64,000 nt of DNA. Source: Winogradskyella haliclonae. GTDB taxonomy: Bacteria > Bacteroidota > Bacteroidia > Flavobacteriales > Flavobacteriaceae. The stretch covers positions 124,001 through 188,000 of the forward strand of contig NZ_BMDQ01000002.1 of assembly GCF_014635865.1 (NCBI RefSeq). Reading direction: 5' to 3'. Under the pieces are notes generated by a model. It had not been told where the DNA came from. It saw only the letters and a program-made list of their open reading frames with translations, and did not search any database. A program made the translations under genes and the position numbers. This document shows positions 1 to 8,339 of this stretch, one piece after another; position 1 is the first letter of the stretch, and each line of letters begins with the position of its first letter.

Positions 1-232
1 TTTTTAAAATAAACTCACAATCGTTTATCCATCGTATAGAAGAGGAATCTATTTTCCCTTCAAAATAATCAACACTATAGTCTTCTGTACGTGTGAAAGT
101 CCCTGTTTTTTCTTTACCGTCAACTAAAAAAGTGAATTTAAAGTCTCCTGTGCGATAATCTTGACAATTTCTGTCTACGGTATAACAACTTATTAAAATG
201 CCACAAAAAGCAAGCAGAAGAAGTTTTTTCAT
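1..232 (-). CDS. Small lipoprotein, 3' end cut by the window edge
   Basis: The ATG is at 230-232 and the frame stays open for 77 codons to the left edge, so the C-terminus is not visible. The N-terminus is a lipoprotein signal: MKK, a hydrophobic stretch, then the lipobox L-I-S-C with Cys16 as the predicted lipidated residue. The mature part contains the elements DRNC, VDGKEK and FEGKIDSSS. From memory, similar small flavobacterial lipoproteins are sometimes labelled 'DNA topoisomerase IV' in databases; nothing here supports such an activity. The function is unknown. It lies downstream of the XRE regulator on the same strand and may share its transcript. Confidence 0.75.
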   Translation of the reverse strand, partial: MKKLLLLAFCGILISCYTVDRNCQDYRTGDFKFTFLVDGKEKTGTFTRTEDYSVDYFEGKIDSSSIRWINDCEFILK

Positions 233-275
233 CAATCAATACAAAGTTTATACAAAAATAAGGATTTAGAGTCGT

Positions 276-650
276 TTAATTTTCATAGCTTTTAAAACTT
301 CCGTCTTTATAGAAAATAATAATTTTTTCTATTTCAGAAGATTTTGAAGAACTTTCAAGATTTGGAATTTGGGCTAAAGCTTCAGGATTTGAGTCTGAGA
401 ATTTCAAAGTTTCCGTTTTTGGGATTGACGGAAAATTTCCTTTCCCATTCATTAGCCAATATAAATCAACTTCAGGATAGGAGTGAAGGACTTTCATTAC
501 AAAGTCTAAACTTGGTTTATTTCTACCAGAAAGAATATGAGAAATACTGGAACGTTGTACGCCAATTTTTTCAGCGAAACTAGATGCAGTTTCTTCGTAA
601 AAAGTGATGACTTTTTGTAAGCGTTCCGTAAAATCAATAGTGTTTATCAT
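276..650 (-). CDS. XRE-family helix-turn-helix transcriptional regulator
   Basis: A 124-aa protein with an N-terminal Cro/C1-type helix-turn-helix domain at about residues 8-70. Recognition features are ASSFAEKIGVQRSSISHILSGR followed by KPSLDFVMKVL, in which the helix 2-turn-helix 3 pattern is clear. The C-terminal 50 residues are polar and unassigned, possibly a dimerisation or effector part. The gene diverges from an M14 peptidase gene across a 302-bp AT-rich spacer. Its own start codon lies inside an imperfect palindrome at 642-657, and its likely -10 box TACATTTG (682-689, minus strand) lies inside a better palindrome at 678-691. Autoregulation is therefore likely, by inference. The targets are unknown. 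Confidence 0.88.
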   Translation of the reverse strand: MINTIDFTERLQKVITFYEETASSFAEKIGVQRSSISHILSGRNKPSLDFVMKVLHSYPEVDLYWLMNGKGNFPSIPKTETLKFSDSNPEALAQIPNLESSSKSSEIEKIIIFYKDGSFKSYEN

Positions 651-657
651 TGTAAAC
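642..657. promoter_or_regulatory. Imperfect palindrome over the XRE start codon
   Basis: GTTTATCATTGTAAAC has GTTTA/TAAAC arms and covers the ATG at 648-650. It shares the TGTAA half-site with three other sites in this spacer, so it is a candidate operator that would block the start of the XRE gene itself. Binding is inferred only. Confidence 0.4.
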
Positions 658-677
658 CGTATGCTTTGATTATATAC

Positions 678-691
678 GTTACAAATGTAAC
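678..691. promoter_or_regulatory. Palindrome GTTACA-AA-TGTAAC overlapping the XRE -10 box
   Basis: Six-base arms with a two-base centre. On the minus strand it contains TACATTTG (682-689), a match to the Bacteroidota -10 consensus TAnnTTTG, placed 32 bases upstream of the XRE start. A repressor bound here would cover the promoter. Because the -10 consensus itself resembles the half-site, part of the match could be coincidental. Confidence 0.5.
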
Positions 692-900
692 AATAGTTGC
701 TCTCATATTCTGTATTAACTTCAAAATATATTATTATTATATAAACTTAAACTTCATATAATATTTTTTAAATAACTGAAAATAAAAATTTTAAATATAT
801 TCTATTTATTTTTTTGAATATTTTTCAATCACTCTTATAGTATTTGTAACCAACGCACTAACTAATGTTTAGAAATGTAACAAATATTAGAAATTTTCAT

Positions 901-935
901 GTTTACAATTGTAAATTTACATTTGTATACCTTTG
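901..935 (+). promoter_or_regulatory. M14 peptidase promoter with two overlapping TTTACA/TGTAAA sites
   Basis: TTTACAATTGTAAA at 902-915 is a perfect 14-bp palindrome. It is followed by TACATTTGTA at 918-927 and by the -10 candidate TACCTTTG at 928-935, 17 bases before the ATG at 953. A second -10 candidate, TACATTTG, lies at 918-925. The palindromes would sit over the -33/-10 region, as operators of the neighbouring XRE protein might. Confidence 0.5.
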
Positions 936-952
936 TGTTCTAAACTTATTCA

Positions 953-2095
953 ATGACCTCAAATAGATTATCTGAATTGCATAATTCGTTTAAAGAAAAA
1001 ACACTTTTTGGACGATACATTAACAGTGAAAAAATAGAACCAATTCTAAAAAGGATAGAACAGTGTTTTGATGTTTCTACTGTTGGATTTTCAGTAGAGA
1101 ATAGACCAGTATATTCTGTAAGCGCTGGCAATGGTCCAATCAAAGTTTTGCTTTGGTCTCAAATGCATGGTAACGAATCAACAACCACTAAGGCTATTTT
1201 TGATTTGATAAATGTATTTTCTGAAGGGGAGTTTTCTAATATTTGTAAGTCATGTACACTTTTATTTATTCCTATTTTAAATCCTGATGGTGCAGAAAAG
1301 TATACTCGTGTTAATGCCAATGGTATAGATTTAAATAGAGATGCTCAAAACCTTTCTCAGCCAGAAAGTAGAGTTTTACGTCAATGTTTTAATGATTTTT
1401 TGCCTCATTATTGTTTTAACCTTCATGGGCAGCGTACCATTTTTGGTGTAGGTAATTCAGGTAATTCTGCGACATTATCTTTTTTATCTCCATCAGAAGA
1501 CAATGAACGCTCGGTTACTGAAACACGCACAAGGGCTATGTCTATCATAGCTTCTGTAGTTAGTGGACTTCAAGTAGATTTACCAAATGCCATTGGTCGC
1601 TATGATGATGATTTTAATATAAATTGTGTAGGTGATACATTTCAGTCATTAGGTGTGCCAACAATTTTATATGAGGCTGGACATTATAATAATGATTACA
1701 TGCGAGAGGTAACCCGTTTATATATCTTTAAAGCTTTGTTTTATGGTTTAAATGCTATTTCTACTAAACAGGAGTATAGTAATCACGGGCTATACTTTAA
1801 AGTGCCTGAGAATGAAAAGAACTTCTTTGATGTGATAGTTAGAAATGCATTGCTTAATCAAGGTGATGATAAGACTATTGATGTTGCTATACAGTTCAAA
1901 GAAACTTTAATTAATAATGTCATAGCCTTTATTCCTTGCGTCGAGAAAATAGAAAAATTAGACAACTATTTTGCTCATGATGAAATTGATGCAAAAGGTG
2001 CTGTTATATTAGATCATAATAACAATCGATTAAAAGTTACTAACGAAATCGATTTCGTAATGTTAAATAACCGCAAAATCTTGATAAAATCTTAG
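953..2095 (+). CDS. M14-family zinc carboxypeptidase-like metallopeptidase
   Basis: A 380-aa cytoplasmic protein (no signal peptide) with the M14 metallocarboxypeptidase layout. Zinc ligands are H72 and E75 in MHGNES, and H158 in NLHGQ. NPDG (110-113) and NxxGxDLNR (122-129) are the usual structural and substrate-carboxylate motifs. E241 in ILYEAGHY is the likely general base. The C-terminal 120 residues are a less conserved extension. M14 enzymes remove C-terminal residues or act on amide bonds of amino-acid conjugates; the substrate is unknown here. The gene diverges from the XRE regulator and is followed by an Lrp/AsnC gene with its own promoter. Confidence 0.85.
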   Translation: MTSNRLSELHNSFKEKTLFGRYINSEKIEPILKRIEQCFDVSTVGFSVENRPVYSVSAGNGPIKVLLWSQMHGNESTTTKAIFDLINVFSEGEFSNICKSCTLLFIPILNPDGAEKYTRVNANGIDLNRDAQNLSQPESRVLRQCFNDFLPHYCFNLHGQRTIFGVGNSGNSATLSFLSPSEDNERSVTETRTRAMSIIASVVSGLQVDLPNAIGRYDDDFNINCVGDTFQSLGVPTILYEAGHYNNDYMREVTRLYIFKALFYGLNAISTKQEYSNHGLYFKVPENEKNFFDVIVRNALLNQGDDKTIDVAIQFKETLINNVIAFIPCVEKIEKLDNYFAHDEIDAKGAVILDHNNNRLKVTNEIDFVMLNNRKILIKS

Positions 2096-2136
2096 ATATT
2101 CTGGTTTTTAGCTTCTTTTTATCAATAAAAATGTCT

Positions 2137-2144
2137 TATTTTTG
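2137..2144 (+). promoter_or_regulatory. -10 element TATTTTTG upstream of the Lrp/AsnC gene
   Basis: A TAnnTTTG match that ends 23 bases before the ATG at 2168. It suggests that the regulator is transcribed independently of the M14 gene, which ends at 2095. Confidence 0.55.
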
Positions 2145-2167
2145 CATATAATTCAACAAAACTGAAA

Positions 2168-2647
2168 ATGGCAAAGTTTAAGTTAGACGAAATAGACCAC
2201 CAAATTTTAGATATGCTTATTGATAATACGCGTATCCCTTTTACTGATATTGCGAAAAAATTATTAATCTCTGCAGGAACTGTACATGTTAGAGTTAAGA
2301 AAATGGAAGAAGCAGGAATTATAAGAGGTTCTTCTTTAACTCTAGATTATAAAAAATTAGGGTATTCTTTCATCGCTTATGTTGGGGTATTCTTGCAAAA
2401 TACGTCACAAACAAAGTTTGTTTTAGAACGTATTAACCAGATTCCTTATGTTACTGTTGCGCATATTACTACAGGTAAGTTTAATATTTTTTGTAAAATA
2501 AGAGCAAAGGACACCATGCATGCTAAGGAAATTATATTCTTATTAGATGATATTGATGGTGTATATCGTACCGAAACTATGATTTCACTTGAGGAGAGTA
2601 TCAATGACAAAAAACGTTTAATGCATACTATATTTAACGAATTATAA
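2168..2647 (+). CDS. Lrp/AsnC-family transcriptional regulator
   Basis: 159 aa, the usual length for the family. The N-terminal winged HTH (residues 5-60) opens with LDEIDHQILDMLIDNTRIPF and contains the recognition-helix pattern SAGTVHVRVKKMEEAGII. The C-terminal RAM/AsnC effector domain (about 70-145) has the pattern YVTVAHITTGKFNIF. Such proteins form octamers and respond to amino acids. The gene has its own promoter at 2137-2144 and ends at a strong terminator. Target genes cannot be told from the sequence; the neighbouring peptidase and DinB genes are possible ones. Confidence 0.92.
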   Translation: MAKFKLDEIDHQILDMLIDNTRIPFTDIAKKLLISAGTVHVRVKKMEEAGIIRGSSLTLDYKKLGYSFIAYVGVFLQNTSQTKFVLERINQIPYVTVAHITTGKFNIFCKIRAKDTMHAKEIIFLLDDIDGVYRTETMISLEESINDKKRLMHTIFNEL

Positions 2648-2669
2648 TTGTTATTTAAAACGATATGTT

Positions 2670-2703
2670 AAAGCCCTAGTAAATTTGCTAGGGCTTTTTT
2701 TAT
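2670..2703 (+). terminator. Rho-independent terminator after the Lrp/AsnC gene
   Basis: A 10-bp perfect stem (AAAGCCCTAG at 2670-2679 with CTAGGGCTTT at 2688-2697), an 8-base loop and a run of T residues. Confidence 0.85.
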
Positions 2704-2733
2704 CTTCGGCATCTAATTTATAAGACTAAAAAA

Positions 2734-3240
2734 ATGCAATTGCCACAAGAAGAGTTTAATCCGTATTATCTGCCATATATTAATAGTGCTACTAGCTCTG
2801 ATTTAGTTGGTGGTTTAAAGCAAAATTTAAAATCTGTTGTTGCATTTTATGATTCTATACCTGAAGAAAAGTTAGAGTATGCTTATGCTGAAGGAAAGTG
2901 GACAGTAAAAGATATCTTACTCCATATCATAGACACTGAGCGTATATTTGCATATCGTGCAATGCGAGTGGCAAGGCAGGATAAAACAGCTTTAGCCGGT
3001 TTTGAACAAGATGATTATGTTAATGCAGCTAATGCCTCGAATAGAACTATTGAGAGTTTATTAGAAGAATATAAGGTAGTAAGAAATGCAACCATATCTT
3101 TATTTGAATCTTTTACTGATGAAAGTTTAAAAGCTATTGGTACAGCAAGTGGTTCACCGATATCTACAAGAGCAATTGGATATATTATTACTGGTCATGA
3201 GAATCATCACAATACAGTAATAAGAGAGAGATATCTTTAA
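2734..3240 (+). CDS. DinB/YfiT-fold metal-dependent protein
   Basis: A 168-aa protein of the DinB four-helix family. H64 in ILLHIIDTE and H155/H159 in TGHENHHN match the three-histidine metal site of the family, and WTVKD just before H64 is typical. Some DinB proteins in low-GC bacteria are thiol (bacillithiol) transferases. BshA is encoded at 37045, so that role is possible here, but it is inference. A weak -10 (TATCTTCG, 2701-2708) lies right after the Lrp terminator. The stop overlaps that of the convergent gene: the four bases TTAA at 3237-3240 serve both strands. Confidence 0.85.
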   Translation: MQLPQEEFNPYYLPYINSATSSDLVGGLKQNLKSVVAFYDSIPEEKLEYAYAEGKWTVKDILLHIIDTERIFAYRAMRVARQDKTALAGFEQDDYVNAANASNRTIESLLEEYKVVRNATISLFESFTDESLKAIGTASGSPISTRAIGYIITGHENHHNTVIRERYL

Positions 3241-3899
3241 TCTGTCTCTACATGTGACGTTGCATGCCAGATAGGAATATTTAAGAATTCACTTAATATT
3301 TTTGCATCAGAGACTATGCTTTTGAGATTGCCATGGTCAACAACGTTTTTACGAGAAGCATCATTCAATACAATATTCAATTCAAAGCTCTTATAGGGAT
3401 TGTCTCCACTATTTACATGTTCTCCAATAATTTGTAGAGCAATAATCGAAGATAGTTTATGTGCTTTTTTCGAAGTGCCCATGTACCTCAATGAATAACT
3501 AAAACTTTTATAATAAAGATTAATGCGTTTATCAAAAACTCTTGGCGTTATAATCGAAAATAGAAAAACACCACCAATAATAGAAAATATTACACCTGCT
3601 ATTATTGAAATGACTGAAAAATTTGATGATATAATCGCATCTTTATTAGTGATTAAATATGCATTATAGCTAAGCAAGCCAATACCTATAAACAAAAATA
3701 AACTGCAAAAAACGATGGCAAATATTGAAGGCTGATATGCCATTTTTGATGATGAAACTTGGACTAATTTATGAGTTCTAAAACTAGCGCCACCAGGTTT
3801 TAAAGGATATATGTTTACAGCTTGTTTGATAGGCAGATTCTTTCCCTTACGTTCTCTAGCTTCAATGACTTCTTGATGAAAACCTCCTATTGAGTCCAT
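3237..3899 (-). CDS. Two-helix membrane protein of unknown function, coupled to uvrA
   Basis: A 220-aa protein that I do not recognise. An N-terminal polar region of about 55 residues is followed by two hydrophobic segments (about 58-80 and 93-117), then a soluble C-terminal domain of about 100 residues ending in FLNIPIW. Its ATG lies just two bases after the uvrA stop on the same strand, so it is almost surely co-transcribed with and translationally coupled to uvrA. That does not prove a repair role. The 3' end overlaps the DinB gene by four bases with no terminator between them. Confidence 0.75.
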   Translation of the reverse strand: MDSIGGFHQEVIEARERKGKNLPIKQAVNIYPLKPGGASFRTHKLVQVSSSKMAYQPSIFAIVFCSLFLFIGIGLLSYNAYLITNKDAIISSNFSVISIIAGVIFSIIGGVFLFSIITPRVFDKRINLYYKSFSYSLRYMGTSKKAHKLSSIIALQIIGEHVNSGDNPYKSFELNIVLNDASRKNVVDHGNLKSIVSDAKILSEFLNIPIWHATSHVETD

Positions 3900-3901
3900 A
3901 T

Positions 3902-6691
3902 TCAGATTTTTTCTTTTAAATATTTTCCTGTAATGGATTTAGAATTTTTCACAATATCCTCTGGAGTGCCAGAGGCAACAAGTTGCCCTCCATTTTTTCC
4001 ACCTTCTGGACCTAAATCAATAATATAATCTGCACATTTAATTAAATCGATATTGTGTTCAATTACAATAATCGAGTGACCAATTTCTATTAAGGCTTGA
4101 AAAGATTTCAATAGCTTTTTAATATCGTGAAAATGAAGTCCAGTAGTAGGCTCGTCAAAAATAAACAACGTTGTGTCTCCGCGAGAGCCTTTGCCCAAAA
4201 AGGATGCTAGCTTAATGCGTTGTGCTTCACCACCAGAAAGAGTAGAGGAAGATTGTCCTAAAGTCACATAACCCAATCCAACATCTTTAAGAGGTTGCAA
4301 CTTCTTTTCAATTTTGGATTGTTTATGAGCAGCAAAAAAATCTACGGCATTGTCGATGGTCATATTTAAGATGTCATCTATTGATTTGCCTTCAAAACTC
4401 ACTTCTAGGACTTCCTTTTTAAAGCGCTTACCATTGCATGTCTCGCAAGTTAAATGCACGTCGGCCATAAACTGCATCTCAATAGTCACTTCGCCTTCAC
4501 CTTTACATGTTTCACAACGTCCGCCATCTACATTAAAACTAAAATGCTTGGCTTGGTAGTTTCTAATTTTGCTCAATTTTTGTGATGCAAAAAGAGCTCT
4601 AATATCATCATATGCCTTTATGTAAGTTACAGGGTTTGAGCGCGATGAGCGACCAATAGGATTTTGATCAACAAACTCAACATTTTCAATATTGGAGAAG
4701 GTTCCTTTTAGTTCTGTAAACTGTCCAGGTTTATCTCCAAAACCTGTAAGTTTCTTTTGTAATGATGGATACAGCAACTTTTTAACTAATGTACTTTTTC
4801 CGCTTCCAGAAACACCAGTAATGACAGTTAGCATATTTAAAGGAAACGTAACATCTATATTTTTTAGATTGTTTTCTCTAGCTCCAATGATTTCAACATT
4901 GTATTTTGAAGTTCTTCGTTTTTTTGGAAGTTCTATTTCTAGCTTCCCGTTTAGATAATTTGCAGTTAATGTATCAGATATTAAAATATCTTTAAAAGTG
5001 CCAGTTGCAACAACTTCACCTCCAAAAGTACCAGCTTCTGGCCCAATGTCTATGACTTCATCTGCTGCTTTCATTATATCTTCATCATGCTCAACAACTA
5101 TTACTGTGTTCCCTAAATCCCTTAAAGATTTCAACACATTAATTAATCGTTCAGTATCCTTAGGATGAAGACCAATACTTGGTTCATCCAATATATACAT
5201 AGAACCAACAAGACTACTACCTAATGATGTAGCAAGATTAATACGTTGGCTTTCTCCACCAGATAAGGTATTAGACTTTCGATTTAGAGTTAAATAATCT
5301 AGACCTACATTAGATAGAAATTCTAATCGAGTATGTATCTCTTTTAATAATCGCTTGGCAATTTTAGAGTCATGCTCATTCAATTTTAATTCTCTAAAAA
5401 AGCTTGCTAACTCATCTAAAGGCAAATCAACCAAGTCCATTATGGTTTTTTCCGCAATCTTTACATAACTAGCTTCCTTTCGTAATCGCTTACCTTTACA
5501 GGTGCTGCATTTTGTCTTTCCACGGTAACGTGATAGCATTACACGATTCTGAATCTTATATGCCTTCGACTCTAATTCAGCAAAAAAGCTATCTAAGCCT
5601 TCAAAATATTCGTTTCCTGTCCATACTAAAGCTTTTTGGGCATCATTAAGTTCAAAGAAAGGTTTGTGAATGGGGAAATCGAATTTATGAGAGTTGTTTA
5701 CTAATTGGTCTCTATACCAGCTCATACTTTCGCCACGCCATGGAAATACGGCATTTTCATAAATTGAAAGCGATGTATTTGGAATTACTAAATCTTCATC
5801 AATACCTATAACATCACCATAACCCTCACATTTTGGACAAGCACCATATGGATTATTAAAGCTGAATAAATGTGCATTTGGCTCTAGAAATACCATATCG
5901 TCAAGCTCAAACTTGTTATTGAATTTTTTTTGTTTCTTGTCTGCTAGAGATTCAATAATACATGTTCCTAAACCTTCAAAAAAAGCGGTTTCAATAGCAT
6001 CTGCTAATCTATTTAAAAAATCTTCATCATCTTTATAAACTATTCGGTCTACAACTAAAAATAATTTGGTTTTACTATCTACTTTATCTTTTAAAGTGTC
6101 TTCAATTCTAGTAACATCATTTCCAACTTTTACTCTGGCATAACCTTGTTGTTGTAAAGCCTGCAATTTGTTTTCGATTGTTCTCCCTTCTTCGAGAGTA
6201 ATGGGTGATAGGAGCAAGAGTTTCGCACCTTCTTCGTATTTAGATATAAAATTTATAACATCAGTAGTGCGATGCTTTTTTACTTCATCTCCAGAAATAG
6301 GAGAGTAGGTTTTACCAATTCTGGCAAATAATAGCTTTAGATAATCATAAATCTCAGTAGTGGTACCAACTGTAGAGCGTGGGTTGGTAGAATTTACCTT
6401 TTGCTCAATTGCAATTGCTGGCGCTATACCTTTTATGTAGTCTACCATAGGCTTATTAAGTCTACCTAAAAACTGTCTTGCATAGCTACTTAGACTTTCT
6501 ACATAACGTCGTTGACCTTCAGCGTATAAGGTGTCAAATGCAAGGCTTGATTTTCCAGAGCCAGAAAGCCCAGTTATAACTACCAGTTTATTTCTTGGAA
6601 TAACTACATCAATGTTTTTTAGATTATGGAGTTTTGCTCCTTTTATAATGATATTCTCTTTCGGGTTAACGTCTAAGACTGTGTTATTCAT
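3902..6691 (-). CDS. uvrA: Excinuclease ABC subunit A (UvrA)
   Basis: 929 aa, within the normal range. This is the damage-recognition ATPase of nucleotide excision repair. Two ABC ATPase modules are visible: Walker [10 protein letters not shown] at residues 41-49 and GVSGSGKST near residue 625, with signature motifs [10 protein letters not shown] and [10 protein letters not shown] and Walker [13 protein letters not shown]. Zinc-binding CxxC pairs occur near residues 280 (CPKC), 392 (CSTC), 726 (CETC) and 750 (CETC). The sequence [13 protein letters not shown] is diagnostic of UvrA. The gene is preceded by a TATCTTTG -10 box and followed after two bases by a membrane-protein gene. Bacteroidota often carry two UvrA paralogues; I cannot tell from this window whether that holds here. 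Confidence 0.97.
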   Translation of the reverse strand: MNNTVLDVNPKENIIIKGAKLHNLKNIDVVIPRNKLVVITGLSGSGKSSLAFDTLYAEGQRRYVESLSSYARQFLGRLNKPMVDYIKGIAPAIAIEQKVNSTNPRSTVGTTTEIYDYLKLLFARIGKTYSPISGDEVKKHRTTDVINFISKYEEGAKLLLLSPITLEEGRTIENKLQALQQQGYARVKVGNDVTRIEDTLKDKVDSKTKLFLVVDRIVYKDDEDFLNRLADAIETAFFEGLGTCIIESLADKKQKKFNNKFELDDMVFLEPNAHLFSFNNPYGACPKCEGYGDVIGIDEDLVIPNTSLSIYENAVFPWRGESMSWYRDQLVNNSHKFDFPIHKPFFELNDAQKALVWTGNEYFEGLDSFFAELESKAYKIQNRVMLSRYRGKTKCSTCKGKRLRKEASYVKIAEKTIMDLVDLPLDELASFFRELKLNEHDSKIAKRLLKEIHTRLEFLSNVGLDYLTLNRKSNTLSGGESQRINLATSLGSSLVGSMYILDEPSIGLHPKDTERLINVLKSLRDLGNTVIVVEHDEDIMKAADEVIDIGPEAGTFGGEVVATGTFKDILISDTLTANYLNGKLEIELPKKRRTSKYNVEIIGARENNLKNIDVTFPLNMLTVITGVSGSGKSTLVKKLLYPSLQKKLTGFGDKPGQFTELKGTFSNIENVEFVDQNPIGRSSRSNPVTYIKAYDDIRALFASQKLSKIRNYQAKHFSFNVDGGRCETCKGEGEVTIEMQFMADVHLTCETCNGKRFKKEVLEVSFEGKSIDDILNMTIDNAVDFFAAHKQSKIEKKLQPLKDVGLGYVTLGQSSSTLSGGEAQRIKLASFLGKGSRGDTTLFIFDEPTTGLHFHDIKKLLKSFQALIEIGHSIIVIEHNIDLIKCADYIIDLGPEGGKNGGQLVASGTPEDIVKNSKSITGKYLKEKI

Positions 6692-6715
6692 AGAATTTTA
6701 TGACTAAAAGTTTTG

Positions 6716-6723
6716 CAAAGATA
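6716..6723 (-). promoter_or_regulatory. -10 element TATCTTTG upstream of uvrA
   Basis: A TAnnTTTG match on the minus strand, 24 bases upstream of the uvrA ATG. No LexA-type operator is evident to me in the leader. Confidence 0.55.
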
Positions 6724-6891
6724 CCACAACTATTTTATAGCCAAAAATGATAATATACCAGATTAAATGTTAAAATTTGGGCTGAAATTTTGCTTTTTTG
6801 GAATGATTCTTGTTTATTTGGCAATTATATACACTAAAAAAACAACTGCGTATACATAATATTACTTTAAGAAAAATGCTATAACCCCAAA

Positions 6892-6911
6892 AGTAAAGCA
6901 CTTGCTTTGCT
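6892..6911 (+). other. Hairpin in the 5' leader of the sigma-factor gene
   Basis: AGTAAAGCA (6892-6900) can pair with TGCTTTGCT (6903-6911), with one G-U wobble, as RNA. The stem ends 16 bases before the ATG at 6928 and could affect ribosome access. It has no T tract downstream and is unlikely to be a terminator. Confidence 0.35.
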
Positions 6912-6927
6912 GCTTAAAGTACTTATT

Positions 6928-7512
6928 ATGAAAAGAAAACTTATCGAAGACGCAGTTTTGGTCAAAAACTACATCAATGGAGACGAAAGTGCATTATCTG
7001 TATTGATTAATAGGCACAAACAAAAAATTTACAGTTTTATTTATTCAAAAGTTTTTGATAGAGATATTACTGAAGATGTTTTTCAAGACACATTTATTAA
7101 AGTTATAAGAACTTTAAAAAGAGGAAAGTATAACGAGGAAGGCAAGTTTTTGCCTTGGGTAATGCGTATTGCTCATAATTTGGTTATAGACCATTTTAGA
7201 CGTAATAGTAGAATGCCAAAATTTGATAATGCTGGTGAGTTTAGTATTTTTTCTGTCTTAAGTGATTCTACTTTAAATGCAGAAAAGATGATTATAAAAG
7301 ACCAAGTAGAGTCGGATGTAAGACGTATTATTGAAGAGTTACCGGAAGACCAAAAGCAAGTATTAGTAATGCGTATGTATCAAGACATGAGTTTTAAAGA
7401 AATTTCCGAGCGTACGGGAGTTAGTATCAATACGGCATTGGGTAGAATGCGTTATGCACTTATTAATTTAAGGAAGGTAATAGAGCAGCATAATATAGTT
7501 TTAACAAATTGA
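6928..7512 (+). CDS. ECF-type RNA polymerase sigma factor
   Basis: I place the start at the ATG at 6928 (194 aa) rather than an in-frame TTG 21 bases upstream, because MKRKLIED followed by region 2 is the usual flavobacterial N-terminus. Region 2 (about residues 20-90) includes the core-binding part DITEDVFQDTFIKV and the -10-recognition part FLPWVMRIAHNLVIDHFRR. Region 4 (about 130-185) has LPEDQKQVLVMRMYQDMSFKEI and an HTH ending in NTALGRMRYAL. No anti-sigma gene is adjacent; a conserved-looking tiny gene follows instead. The regulon is unknown. Confidence 0.92.
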   Translation: MKRKLIEDAVLVKNYINGDESALSVLINRHKQKIYSFIYSKVFDRDITEDVFQDTFIKVIRTLKRGKYNEEGKFLPWVMRIAHNLVIDHFRRNSRMPKFDNAGEFSIFSVLSDSTLNAEKMIIKDQVESDVRRIIEELPEDQKQVLVMRMYQDMSFKEISERTGVSINTALGRMRYALINLRKVIEQHNIVLTN

Positions 7513-7542
7513 TATAATAAAGTAGATTTTTATGCGTTAATG

Positions 7543-7713
7543 ATGTTATATGAACATAAAATTACGCTAATGGCAAAAATTTACTCTAATTGTAACCCTA
7601 AAAATATTCAACTTAACCCAAAAAAAGAAACAGTAGATTTTCTACTGAATTATTCAAAGGCTTTACGTGTTAATTGTTATAATAATATGAAGTTTGAAGC
7701 GCTTCTGAATTAG
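7543..7713 (+). CDS. Very small protein downstream of the sigma factor
   Basis: A 56-codon frame (ATG at 7543; alternatives at 7540 and at 7570, the last giving 47 aa). The protein reads MAKIYSNCNPKN from the third start and continues with KKETVDFLLNYSKALRV, ending FEALLN. It has a coding-like composition with two cysteines, no membrane helix, and ends seven bases before a strong terminator. From memory, short proteins of this type follow this sigma factor in other Flavobacteriaceae. The function is unknown; a role in sigma-factor control is only a guess from position. Confidence 0.6.
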   Translation: MLYEHKITLMAKIYSNCNPKNIQLNPKKETVDFLLNYSKALRVNCYNNMKFEALLN

Positions 7714-7719
7714 TTTAAG

Positions 7720-7750
7720 AAACCCTGATTAAATAAGTCAGGGTTTTTTA
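7720..7750. terminator. Bidirectional terminator between convergent genes
   Basis: AAACCCTGA (7720-7728) pairs with TCAGGGTTT (7738-7746), with a 9-base loop and a T tract on the plus strand. On the minus strand the same stem overlaps the last codons and stop (7738-7740) of the convergent lipoprotein gene. Confidence 0.8.
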
Positions 7751-8289
7751 TTGAATAATAGTTCTTGGTAGTTAGCTGTGTTTAGATACTCAGCTTTCAT
7801 GCTTTTTAGATATTCTATTACATTCTCTCTTTTAGGATGGTTATCTAACAAACAATTTTTTATCTCTTTGTCATAAACTGTTAGCAAAAGATACCAATGT
7901 CCAGTTCTATTGATATGATGACTTTCAAATAATGAATTATTGCCATTACTTTCACGTTTTACATCTATCAAAACTAACGGAAGGTTTACAGATTTATCTT
8001 CTTTTTCTGTTTCTGAATATGTCAAATAAAAAGTTTCACCTTTTATTTTAAATGGGGTATTTAGACCAACATTGTTGTCCTTAAGTTGAAATTTTGTATT
8101 TAAATATTTATAAAATTCTCCTTCATTTTTTGGGTCTTTGAAAATGAAAGATGTTTCTCTAGATAATTTTCGTTTGAATTTTTTAGCCTGAATAATTTTA
8201 TAATCTTCATTTTTGAATTTAGGAGCTACTTTTACAGGAATACAGGATGTCATTAAAACTGTGAGGGTGATAACCAGTATATTTCTCAT
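7738..8289 (-). CDS. Lipoprotein of unknown function
   Basis: 183 aa with a clear type II signal: MRN, a hydrophobic stretch, then the lipobox M-T-S-C with Cys16. The mature part starts IPVKVAPKF and contains a lysine-rich segment and a GHWYLLLTVYD strand pattern. I do not recognise the family. It lies 50 bases downstream of the endonuclease III gene on the same strand and could be co-transcribed. The stop codon sits within the bidirectional terminator. Confidence 0.7.
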   Translation of the reverse strand: MRNILVITLTVLMTSCIPVKVAPKFKNEDYKIIQAKKFKRKLSRETSFIFKDPKNEGEFYKYLNTKFQLKDNNVGLNTPFKIKGETFYLTYSETEKEDKSVNLPLVLIDVKRESNGNNSLFESHHINRTGHWYLLLTVYDKEIKNCLLDNHPKRENVIEYLKSMKAEYLNTANYQELLFNKKP

Positions 8290-8339
8290 AATTCAGATTT
8301 TCTCAATAACATCAATAATTATTCCAATCAAAGTACAAA

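Larger units (their letters stand above)
651..952. other. Divergent AT-rich spacer between the XRE and M14 genes
   Basis: This 302-bp gap has no coding frame that I can support. It holds a promoter with overlapping palindromes at each end (678-691 on the XRE side, 901-930 on the peptidase side). Two more TGTAAC half-sites lie at 845-850 and 876-881. The centre, about 710-840, is nearly pure A/T without clear repeats and could act as a bent or melting-prone segment. Confidence 0.6.

Noticed and set aside
6907..6927. TTG at 6907 as start of the sigma factor
   Set aside because: It would lie within the leader hairpin and add seven residues absent from the usual N-terminus; the ATG at 6928 is preferred.
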